A stretch of 64,000 bases of DNA from Scatomorpha stercorigallinarum (GTDB lineage Bacteria; Bacillota; Clostridia; Oscillospirales; Oscillospiraceae): assembly GCA_944387865.1 (NCBI GenBank), contig CALXGN010000006.1, positions 1 through 64,000 of the forward strand, read 5' to 3'. A program made the translations under genes and the position numbers. The notes under the pieces were generated by a model. That model saw only the letters and a list, made by a program, of their open reading frames with translations, was not told the origin of the DNA and ran no database searches. Each line of letters starts with the position of its first letter. The first letter of the stretch is position 1. Of the stretch, positions 25,042-31,417 are shown piece by piece.

Positions 25042-26238
25042 TTGAAAGATCTTAAGCATCTGATCTACTTTGAGAGCCTGCTTGACAGCGCGCACAACGA
25101 GCTTGTGCGTCAGGCGAAGGAGGAGGGGCAGCTCGCCCTCGGCTTCACCTGCTACCACATGCCCGAAGTGCTTCTCAATGTGGACAACTGCTTCTCGGTC
25201 AGGCTGCGCGCGCCGAACACCGGCAGTATCGACATAGCCTCGTACTACATGTCGAACTATACCTGCGAGTATTGCCGCGCCGTCGTCGAGAGGGCCATTG
25301 AGGGCGGCTACAACTTCCTGGACGGGCTCTGCGGCGTGGACGCCTGCGCGCAGATGAACCGCTGCATGGAGAACATTGAGCTGCTCAAGTGCATCGACAA
25401 GCCGAATTTCTTCGTGACCCACGCGGACATACCCTACAAGTACACGGACTACACGCTCGACCACTACGTGACGCAGATGCAGAACCGCGTGCTTAACACC
25501 ATGCACGAGAAGTTGGGCGTCGACATCTCCGACGCCGCGCTGCGCGACTCCGTGGCGAGGCACAACGAGATCTGCAAGATCATAACCGAGCTCGGCGAGC
25601 TGCGCAAAAAGCCCAACCCGCCCATCACGGGCTATGAGTTCCACGTCATCAACATGGTGAGCTTCTGCTGCCCGCAGCGGCTGATCCTGCCCTACCTGAA
25701 GGAGACGCTGACGGAGGTCAAAAAGCGCAAGCCGGATGCGAAGCCCTGGTACCGCTGCCGCGTCGGCATAGTCGGCTCCGAGGTGGACGACCCGAACCTC
25801 ACCAGGATGCTCGAGGAGGCCGGGGCCTTCATCGTTTTCGACCGCTTCTGCTTCGGCGCGCTGCCCGGCCGCGAGGTCATCGAGCTGAACGACGAGGAGC
25901 CCGCCCTGAGGCAGATATGCCGGCACTACCTCCTCACCAGCGAGTGTCCCCGCTTCATGTCCAACGAAAAAATCGCCCAGCGGCGCGAGACTGCCGACCG
26001 CCTTGCCCGCGAGTACTCCGCGGACGGCATAATTTACGAGAACGTGAAGTTCTGCGACTTCTGGGGCTTCGAGCGCGCGCTTGCGAGCCACGTACAGCAC
26101 GAGGAGTACGGCCACCCCGTGCTCACAATAGACCGCCCGTATAATGCCCGCACCTCCGGCCAGCTCCGCACTCGCTTCCAGGCGTTTGTCGAGTCGCTGG
26201 AGATCAAGCGCATACAGCAGGGGAAGGAGGTCAAATAA
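25042..26238 (+). CDS. 2-hydroxyacyl-CoA dehydratase-type subunit (HgdB/BcrC-like)
   Basis: The protein has 398 residues; TTG start behind GAGAGAGGTG. The C-terminal half matches the HgdB/BcrC/FldC fold: RVGIVGSEVDDPNLTRMLEEAGAFIVFDRFCFG, then GIIYENVKFCDFWGFE, then HPVLTIDRPYNARTSGQLRTRFQAFVE. The N-terminal half holds many cysteines (TCYHMPE, YTCEYCR, LCGVDACAQMNRC). Such subunits bind a [4Fe-4S] or double-cubane cluster and act after ATP-driven one-electron reduction by the activase. The stop codon is immediately followed by the start of the partner gene. The exact substrate is unknown. Confidence 0.85.
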   Translation: MKDLKHLIYFESLLDSAHNELVRQAKEEGQLALGFTCYHMPEVLLNVDNCFSVRLRAPNTGSIDIASYYMSNYTCEYCRAVVERAIEGGYNFLDGLCGVDACAQMNRCMENIELLKCIDKPNFFVTHADIPYKYTDYTLDHYVTQMQNRVLNTMHEKLGVDISDAALRDSVARHNEICKIITELGELRKKPNPPITGYEFHVINMVSFCCPQRLILPYLKETLTEVKKRKPDAKPWYRCRVGIVGSEVDDPNLTRMLEEAGAFIVFDRFCFGALPGREVIELNDEEPALRQICRHYLLTSECPRFMSNEKIAQRRETADRLAREYSADGIIYENVKFCDFWGFERALASHVQHEEYGHPVLTIDRPYNARTSGQLRTRFQAFVESLEIKRIQQGKEVK

Positions 26239-27987
26239 ATGCTCAAGGCGAACATAAACTGGATCAAGAAAAACGCGAAGAGCGACCTGAAAATCTGGAA
26301 GGACCTCATCAGCGAGGTGGATTGGAAGGACTTCGCCGGTAAAATGAAGCACAAAGCCCAGCTGGACCGCGAGCGCATCGCCGACGAGGTGAAGAGCTTC
26401 GCCGCCCTGCCTCCCAAGGAGAAGTGGGACCGCGTTATAAACGGCGAGAGGCAGCTCGGGCGGCTTTATCAGAAGGGCGCGATAGCCTTTACCCGCCGCG
26501 AGTGGAAGGGCGTTGAGAGCACTGCCCGCGACTTCTACGGCTGGCTCATCATCTGGCGCGACATGATAAAGATGGTCATGCGCGACCCGCTGACCATTGC
26601 CCTCGGCCTCTTTGAATACCGCTGGTTCAGCTCCTATCTGGCCTGCCCGGCCTTCATAGACCGCAATACCCTCGGCTTCCGCGGCCGCGCCGTGACGATG
26701 AACCACCTGCTGATGGCGGACATCTACCGCTATACGGAGGACTGCATCGCCAAGCTGCTGATGGCCGACCGCCGCCTGGGCGGCAACGACAAGATAAACA
26801 ACAAGATCATGCTTTTCGACGAGATGACCATGGCGCAGATGATGGCCGGCTTCCCGGGCCTCATCGGCCTGCCCTATCAGCTGATCCCCGTGTTCCTCGT
26901 CTCCGAGCTCGACCAGCTTATCTGCATCCCCTATATCGACGCCGTGGAGAGCTACGGCCTGCCGGCGGACACCTGCCCGGTCCCGACCAGCGAAAGCGGC
27001 AGCGCCATTGTCGACGCCCTGCCTCACTGCGGGCTCGGCTTCATTTCGACCTCCACGCCCTGTGACGGCTCCGACATGGCAACCAGCTTCCAGGAGCGCC
27101 GCCTGAAGAAACTCGGTATCCCCACCTTCCCGCTGACTCTCCCGGTGCGTTACGACGACGAGGACACCGTTGAGTGCGGTGCGCAGGACATGTGGCACTG
27201 CATCAAGTGGGTGGAGGACATCACCGGCGAAAAGTGGGACTGGGACCACTACTTCGAGGTCATCCGCCGCTTCAACGAGCAGACGAAGATGGAGATGGAG
27301 AAGTGGGACATGAACTCCACCCCCTATCCGCAGCTGATCGGCCCCTGCTACGAGCTTTTCCGCAAGTGGAACTACGAGATGGACGGCGGCCTCAACCCCG
27401 ACGTCATGAAGACCTTCTACAAGGTCCGCAAGCTGATGTACAAGTCCTACGAGCAGCGCTGCAACCCCTACCGCCACCCGATGAAGTACCGCGCGGTGGT
27501 CTGGAGCTGCCCGGCGCACTACTACGCGAACTTCTCCAACTGGCTGGCCAACGCCTGGGGCATCGGCGTCCTGGTGGAGATGGAGAGCCTGAACTTCACC
27601 AAGCAGCTTGAGACCGAGGACCACGAGGAAGCCATCCGCGACCTGGCCCGCCTGTACGAGCGCATGGTCATGCGCAAGCACACCAACGGCGGCTATGTCC
27701 ACGTGCTGGACGAGCTGTGGAAGGTCTGCGAGCAGTTCAACGCAAACTTCATCATCATGTACCAGCACGTCTGCTGCAAGACGATGGCGGGGCTGCAGGG
27801 CCTCTTCGACGAGCAGGCGCGCGAGCGCGGGCTGCACCTCATCTGGGTCGAGCACGACCTGATGGATCCCCGCACCGTCTCCCGCCGCGATATGCGCGCC
27901 AAGGTCTCCAACTACATGCGCGCCATTATCCAGGCCGAGCCCACGGACGAGAGCCTGATAGAGTTCGAGGACGACATCACCTGGTAA
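26239..27987 (+). CDS. 2-hydroxyacyl-CoA dehydratase-type subunit, extended (HgdA-like)
   Basis: The partner subunit has 582 residues, over 100 more than typical HgdA/FldB proteins. The extra length is an N-terminal helical region, about residues 1-140, rich in Trp, Lys and Arg (NINWIKKNAKSDLKIWKDL). The family core follows: SYGLPADTCPVPTSESGSAI (C246), STPCDGS (C275), then QHVCCKTMAG and LIWVEHDLMDPRTVSRRDMRAKVSNYMRAI, near the end. C246 and C275 are probable cluster ligands. AAGGAGG overlaps the end of the previous gene, showing tight coupling to it. Confidence 0.82.
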   Translation: MLKANINWIKKNAKSDLKIWKDLISEVDWKDFAGKMKHKAQLDRERIADEVKSFAALPPKEKWDRVINGERQLGRLYQKGAIAFTRREWKGVESTARDFYGWLIIWRDMIKMVMRDPLTIALGLFEYRWFSSYLACPAFIDRNTLGFRGRAVTMNHLLMADIYRYTEDCIAKLLMADRRLGGNDKINNKIMLFDEMTMAQMMAGFPGLIGLPYQLIPVFLVSELDQLICIPYIDAVESYGLPADTCPVPTSESGSAIVDALPHCGLGFISTSTPCDGSDMATSFQERRLKKLGIPTFPLTLPVRYDDEDTVECGAQDMWHCIKWVEDITGEKWDWDHYFEVIRRFNEQTKMEMEKWDMNSTPYPQLIGPCYELFRKWNYEMDGGLNPDVMKTFYKVRKLMYKSYEQRCNPYRHPMKYRAVVWSCPAHYYANFSNWLANAWGIGVLVEMESLNFTKQLETEDHEEAIRDLARLYERMVMRKHTNGGYVHVLDELWKVCEQFNANFIIMYQHVCCKTMAGLQGLFDEQARERGLHLIWVEHDLMDPRTVSRRDMRAKVSNYMRAIIQAEPTDESLIEFEDDITW

Positions 27988-28046
27988 TACCCTTCGCTGG
28001 GCCACTTTGAATAAAAAATATTGAATCTAATGGGAGGAAATATATA

Positions 28047-28850
28047 ATGAAGTACTTTGGAGGGTGCGACGTAGGCTCTACCTACACCAAGGCGGTCATC
28101 CTGGACGAGACCGGCAAGATGGTGGCCAATACCACGATACGCAGCAAGATAAATTCCGAGCAGAGCGCCATCATGGCGATGAAGGAAGTCATCGACCAGG
28201 TGCCCGAGCTCAACAGCAGCGAGGACCTCGCCTACCTCATCGGCACGGGCTACGGCCGCAACAAGGTCCCCTTCGCGGATGAGAACATCTCCGAGATCAG
28301 CTGCCACGCCATGGGCGTGCACGTCACGGACCCCAATGTCCGCGCTATCATCGACATCGGCGGCCAGGACGTCAAGGGCATCAGCATCGATACCGACGGC
28401 ACCGTTAAGAACTTCGCCATGAACGACAAGTGCTCCGCCGGCACGGGCCGCTTCTTCGAGGCCATGGCCAACGCCTTCGAGCTCAGCCTGCCGGAATTCT
28501 CCAACCTCAGCCTGACGGCCAAGAACGTCATCCCCATCACCGCCCAGTGCACCGTTTTCGCCGAGAGCGAGGTCATCACCCTCGTCGGCGAGGGCAAGCC
28601 CACCGACGAGATCGCCGCGGGCATCGAGATGGCCGTCGCCAAACGCTGCTTCGTCATGGCGAAGAAGGCCGGCGCCACCGATTCCATCACCCTCACCGGC
28701 GGCTGCGCCAAGAACGAGGGCCTGAAGCAGGCCATCGAGCACGTCCTCAAGCTGAAGGTCATCAACCTCAAGACCGACCCGCAGCTGATGGGCGCCCTGG
28801 GCGCCGCCGAGTACGCCCGCCAGAAGGGCCTGGCCAAGGCCGCCAACTGA
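28047..28850 (+). CDS. Acyl-CoA dehydratase activase (HgdC-like)
   Basis: This ASKHA-fold ATPase transfers one electron to the dehydratase at the cost of ATP hydrolysis. The phosphate-binding loop is CDVGSTYTKAV (residues 7-17), with DIGGQDVKGI near 105. Two cysteines that hold the single [4Fe-4S] cluster between the subunits are at C129 (NDKCSAGTGRF) and C168 (TAQCTVF), 39 residues apart as in HgdC. At 267 residues the length is normal. It starts behind GGGAGGAAATATATA, 59 bp after the large subunit. Confidence 0.93.
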   Translation: MKYFGGCDVGSTYTKAVILDETGKMVANTTIRSKINSEQSAIMAMKEVIDQVPELNSSEDLAYLIGTGYGRNKVPFADENISEISCHAMGVHVTDPNVRAIIDIGGQDVKGISIDTDGTVKNFAMNDKCSAGTGRFFEAMANAFELSLPEFSNLSLTAKNVIPITAQCTVFAESEVITLVGEGKPTDEIAAGIEMAVAKRCFVMAKKAGATDSITLTGGCAKNEGLKQAIEHVLKLKVINLKTDPQLMGALGAAEYARQKGLAKAAN

Positions 28851-28915
28851 CCGGCGAGGGCCGGGCGCGGCCCGGCGTGACCGCACACCCTGAGATGAAA
28901 GGAATGGTCAAATAA

Positions 28916-29092
28916 ATGAAGAAAGGCTGCAAGATCTGTAAGCTGTTCAAAACGCTGTTCGGTATCATGGCGGCTGTGGTGGGCGTGCTGTTCACCATAT
29001 ACATGCTCAACCTGGATATGAAGCTCGTCGGCTGGCTCTATACGGTGCTCAACAAGTTCCACGACCGCAAGGTCAGGGACGTGCAGTTCTGA
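28916..29092 (+). CDS. 58-residue membrane peptide with CxxC
   Basis: This short gene between the activase and the last cluster gene has AAAGGAATGG upstream of ATG 28916 and stops at TGA 29090-29092, one base before the next ATG. The product starts MKKGCKICKLFKTLF, giving CxxC at residues 5-8. It has a single hydrophobic helix at about residues 15-33 (GIMAAVVGVLFTIYMLN) and a basic tail ending RKVRDVQF. Spacing and coupling make it a credible gene. No family is recognised. It could anchor or donate electrons or metal to the cluster's enzyme at the membrane. Confidence 0.65.
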   Translation: MKKGCKICKLFKTLFGIMAAVVGVLFTIYMLNLDMKLVGWLYTVLNKFHDRKVRDVQF

Positions 29093-29093
29093 T

Positions 29094-29822
29094 ATGGAGC
29101 TTTACGATCCCACAATCCGCGAGGTACTGGGCAGGCTTTCCGCCAACGGCCGCAGCTGGGATTACGACCCCTCCGCCGCCTGGCGCGACCTGGGGCAGAA
29201 CGAGCTTGTCCTGGGGCGGGACGCCGCCTATGAGCTGGGCGGCGGCAGCAACCCCGCCGGCAACTTCACCTGCGTGACCACGGACGGCGCCCTGGTGGGC
29301 GCGGACCGGGTGACGCTCGTGGGCCCGGACATCGGCGAGATCCGCGCGGACTGCCCCTTCTGCCGCATCGCCCTGCTGCACGTGAACGACATCAGCGGCG
29401 ACGACCAGGAGGCCTTCAGCGCCATCCGCAACATGGAGTTCGTCAAGTACCATGTGTTCCCGGAGGGATACATGATGCGTATTTCCCCGGAAAACCGCCG
29501 CGAGCAGGTGCGCGTTTCCAGGCGCGCGGTGAAGAAGGGCCTCAGCTTCCGCCATATCGGCAACAGCTTTATCAAAAAGTACAAGGAGAACAGCCTTATC
29601 GACCACGCGCAGATCATTTTCGTCACCGGCGACAGGCAGCTCTGCCAGGAGCTCGCCGAAACGGCGAAAAAAGTGGACGCGATAACGCTGACGCTCAACC
29701 ACATCATGGACGGCCTCGCCACCGACTGCAGCGTGTGTTCGTTCAAGCCCGTCTGCGACGAGGTGGAGGGCCTGAAGGAGCTGCACTTCAAAAAGGGCGA
29801 AAAGCCGATGGACGTCAAGTAA
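29094..29822 (+). CDS. Acetyl-CoA synthase beta (CdhC/AcsB)-like short protein
   Basis: The protein has 242 residues. Its order of motifs follows the C-terminal domains of AcsB/CdhC: YELGGGSNPAGNF, then VTLVGPDIGEI, then RVSRRAVKKGLSFRHIGNSF, then IDHAQIIFVTGD, and a cysteine knot DCSVCSFKPVC (C212, C215, C221) where AcsB has its A-cluster YSCTLCQSFAP...C. A further CPFC pair is at C87 and C90. Full AcsB is over 700 residues and has an additional Cys-Gly-Cys nickel motif, which is absent here. It may be a scaffold or metallocofactor carrier. The identification is by pattern. Confidence 0.6.
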   Translation: MELYDPTIREVLGRLSANGRSWDYDPSAAWRDLGQNELVLGRDAAYELGGGSNPAGNFTCVTTDGALVGADRVTLVGPDIGEIRADCPFCRIALLHVNDISGDDQEAFSAIRNMEFVKYHVFPEGYMMRISPENRREQVRVSRRAVKKGLSFRHIGNSFIKKYKENSLIDHAQIIFVTGDRQLCQELAETAKKVDAITLTLNHIMDGLATDCSVCSFKPVCDEVEGLKELHFKKGEKPMDVK

Positions 29823-29830
29823 AAAGAATA

Positions 29831-29860
29831 AGAAAGAGCGCCCCGCGGGGCGCTCTTTCT
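29831..29860. terminator. Bidirectional terminator between convergent genes
   Basis: A perfect 30-nt palindrome of AGAAAGAGCGCCCCG arms lies between the ACS-like gene and the DUF134 gene, with A/T tracts in the arms on each side. Confidence 0.9.
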
Positions 29861-29864
29861 GCGT

Positions 29865-30215
29865 TCATATGTCGTTTTCGCGGCTGTGCCTGGGGCAGTC
29901 GCGGCGGCAGGAGCCGCAGGGCCGCTGGCGGGGGCAGACCTCATAGTCCCCGCCGCCGATGACCAGCTCGCGGCCGGCGACGAGGCAGAGCGCGAGCTTG
30001 TGCCGCGCGGAGTTATAGATGGCCTGCACGGTGCTGCGGCTGATCTGCATCTGCGCCGCCGCCTCCTCCTGGGTCAGGCCCTCGAGGTCGATGAGGCGGA
30101 TGCACTCATACTCGTCCACGGCCATGGCCAGGCGCTCGCCGGCCGCCGAGCGGGGGCCGAACTCCGTGTGCAGAGGCAGCTCGCAGACGCGCCGGCATTT
30201 CCGCGGCCGGGGCAT
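29865..30215 (-). CDS. DUF134 family DNA-binding protein
   Basis: The protein has 116 residues from the ATG at 30215 (MPRPRKCRRVCELP, the family's typical first residues). A sigma-70 region 4-like HTH is seen in IDLEGLTQEEAAAQMQISRSTVQAIYNSARHKL. A C-terminal cysteine group (CPRQRPCGSCRRDCP) may bind metal. The start codon overlaps the stop of the NifX-like gene (TGATG), so the two are coupled. It probably binds the palindrome in front of the pair and could sense metal or Fe-S status; this is inferred. Confidence 0.88.
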   Translation of the reverse strand: MPRPRKCRRVCELPLHTEFGPRSAAGERLAMAVDEYECIRLIDLEGLTQEEAAAQMQISRSTVQAIYNSARHKLALCLVAGRELVIGGGDYEVCPRQRPCGSCRRDCPRHSRENDI

Positions 30216-30646
30216 CAGCCGTGGCAGCAGCCGTGGCCATGGCCGTGGCCGCCGTGGTGCTCCTCGCAGCCGGCGTCGCCGTGGTGATGGCCGCACTCAT
30301 GGCCCTCGCCGTGGTGATGGTCGCAGTTGGCGTCGCTGCTGTAGCTGAGCGTGCCCGCCAGCAGGGCCTCCACCGCCGCGTCCGCGCTGCCCTGCACGCC
30401 TGCGTAGAGCTGTATGCCCGCCTCGGCCAGGGCCATGCGCGCGCCGCCGCCCAGGCCGCCGCAGATGAGGGCGTCCACGCCGTGGGAGCGCAGGAAGCCG
30501 GCCAGGGCCCCGTGGCCAAAGCCGCCCGTGGGCAGGATGGCGCTGTTGACGACCTTGCCGTCCTCGACGTCGTAGAGCTTGAACTGCTCGGTGTGGCCAA
30601 AGTGCTGGAACACGCTGCCGTTTTCGTAAGTGACTGCTATTTTCAT
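30215..30646 (-). CDS. NifX/NifB-type iron-molybdenum cofactor-binding domain protein, His-rich
   Basis: The protein has 143 residues from the ATG at 30646 (GGAGGTAGCAAAC upstream). Residues 1-~105 form the NifX/VnfX-like domain (KIAVTYENGSVFQHFGHTEQFKLYDVEDG; ALICGGLGGGARMAL; GIQLYAGVQGSADAAVEALL). The tail is a His/Cys/Gly metal-binding stretch with repeated GH and HHH. Such stand-alone proteins are common in anaerobes without nitrogenase and have no settled role. Its position only 0.4 kb from the CooC/dehydratase cluster, on the opposite strand, may be coincidence. Confidence 0.87.
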   Translation of the reverse strand: MKIAVTYENGSVFQHFGHTEQFKLYDVEDGKVVNSAILPTGGFGHGALAGFLRSHGVDALICGGLGGGARMALAEAGIQLYAGVQGSADAAVEALLAGTLSYSSDANCDHHHGEGHECGHHHGDAGCEEHHGGHGHGHGCCHG

Positions 30647-30663
30647 GTTTGCTACCTCCGTGG

Positions 30664-30710
30664 TTATTGGCTTATGCCAATAATATAGCACGCAAACCGG
30701 CATATGTCAA
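30664..30710 (-). promoter_or_regulatory. Promoter and operator of the NifX-like/DUF134 pair
   Basis: On the minus strand -35 TTGACA (30705-30710) and -10 TATATT (30682-30687) are 17 bp apart. The perfect palindrome TTATTGGC-TTAT-GCCAATAA (30664-30683) starts at the -10 and covers the transcription start. It is a strong operator candidate for the co-encoded DUF134 protein. Confidence 0.8.
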
Positions 30711-30722
30711 TAACAAAATGCA

Positions 30723-30752
30723 AAAATGCCCCGGCAGAGCCGGGGCATTTTA
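30723..30752 (-). terminator. Terminator of the dapF-glmM operon
   Basis: The stem AAAATGCCCCGGC / GCCGGGGCATTTT has an AGA loop. It lies just past the last gene of the minus-strand operon and ends in a U-tract. Confidence 0.85.
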
Positions 30753-30757
30753 TGTCC

Positions 30758-31417
30758 TTATACGCGCCGGACGATCTCGCCGGGGGCTTTGAAGATACAG
30801 CCCTCGGGCACCACGCCGCGCACGGAACTCGTGGGGTAGACGCTGACGCGCCGGCCCAGCACGCAGCCGGGGTTCAGCACGCTGTTGCAGCCAACTTCAA
30901 CATAGTCGCCGAGGATGGCGCCGAATTTTTTCAGCCCGGTGGGGAGGTATTCGTCGCCGTTTTTGACAACCACCAGCGTCTTGTCGCTCTTGACGTTGGA
31001 GGTGATGCTGCCCGCGCCCATGTGCGACTTGTAGCCGAGGATGGAGTCGCCGACGTAGTTGTAGTGCGGCGTCTGCACATTGTCGAAGAGCACGGCGTTC
31101 TTGAGCTCCACGCTGTTGCCGACCACGCAGTTCTTGCCGACGATGGCGCTGCCGCGGATAAAGGCGCAGTGGCGCACCTCCGCGCCGTGGTCGATGATGC
31201 AGGGGCCGCCGATGTAGGCGGAGGGGAACACCTTCGCGTCCTTCGCTATCCAGACGTCCTCCGCCGGATGGTCGAATTCCGCCTCCGGCAGCGTGGGGCC
31301 AAGGGCGAGGATGAAGCCCTTTATCTCCGGCAGGACCTCCCATGGATATTCGTGTCCCTCGAAGAGGGGGGCGGCGATGGTGTGGCTCAGATCGAGCAGG
31401 TCATTTATTTTGTACAT
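30758..31417 (-). CDS. Left-handed beta-helix (GlmU C-terminal-like) protein
   Basis: The protein has 219 residues from the ATG at 31417 (GGGGGTGAAG upstream), which overlaps the glmM stop as TGATG. Hexapeptide repeats are clear: AYIGGPCIIDHGAEV, GSAIVGKNCVVGNSVELKNAVL and DYVEVGCNSVLNPGCVLG. It resembles the acetyltransferase half of GlmU but has no N-terminal uridyltransferase domain (no GxGTRM motif). Coming right after glmM, it probably works on amino-sugar phosphates or UDP-GlcNAc precursors; whether it is catalytic is unproven. Confidence 0.8.
   Translation of the reverse strand: MYKINDLLDLSHTIAAPLFEGHEYPWEVLPEIKGFILALGPTLPEAEFDHPAEDVWIAKDAKVFPSAYIGGPCIIDHGAEVRHCAFIRGSAIVGKNCVVGNSVELKNAVLFDNVQTPHYNYVGDSILGYKSHMGAGSITSNVKSDKTLVVVKNGDEYLPTGLKKFGAILGDYVEVGCNSVLNPGCVLGRRVSVYPTSSVRGVVPEGCIFKAPGEIVRRV

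Noticed and set aside
25021..28005. 994-codon open frame on the minus strand
   Set aside because: It is antisense to both dehydratase-type genes, which have ribosome sites and family motifs; the product has no recognisable domain.
24253..29822. A Wood-Ljungdahl CO dehydrogenase/acetyl-CoA synthase operon
   Set aside because: There is no CODH catalytic subunit, corrinoid protein, methyltransferase or full-length AcsB; only CooC-like and short AcsB-like proteins occur.
30215..30646. Evidence for nitrogen fixation
   Set aside because: A single NifX/NifB-type domain protein with a His tail is common in non-fixing anaerobes; no nifHDK genes are in the window.
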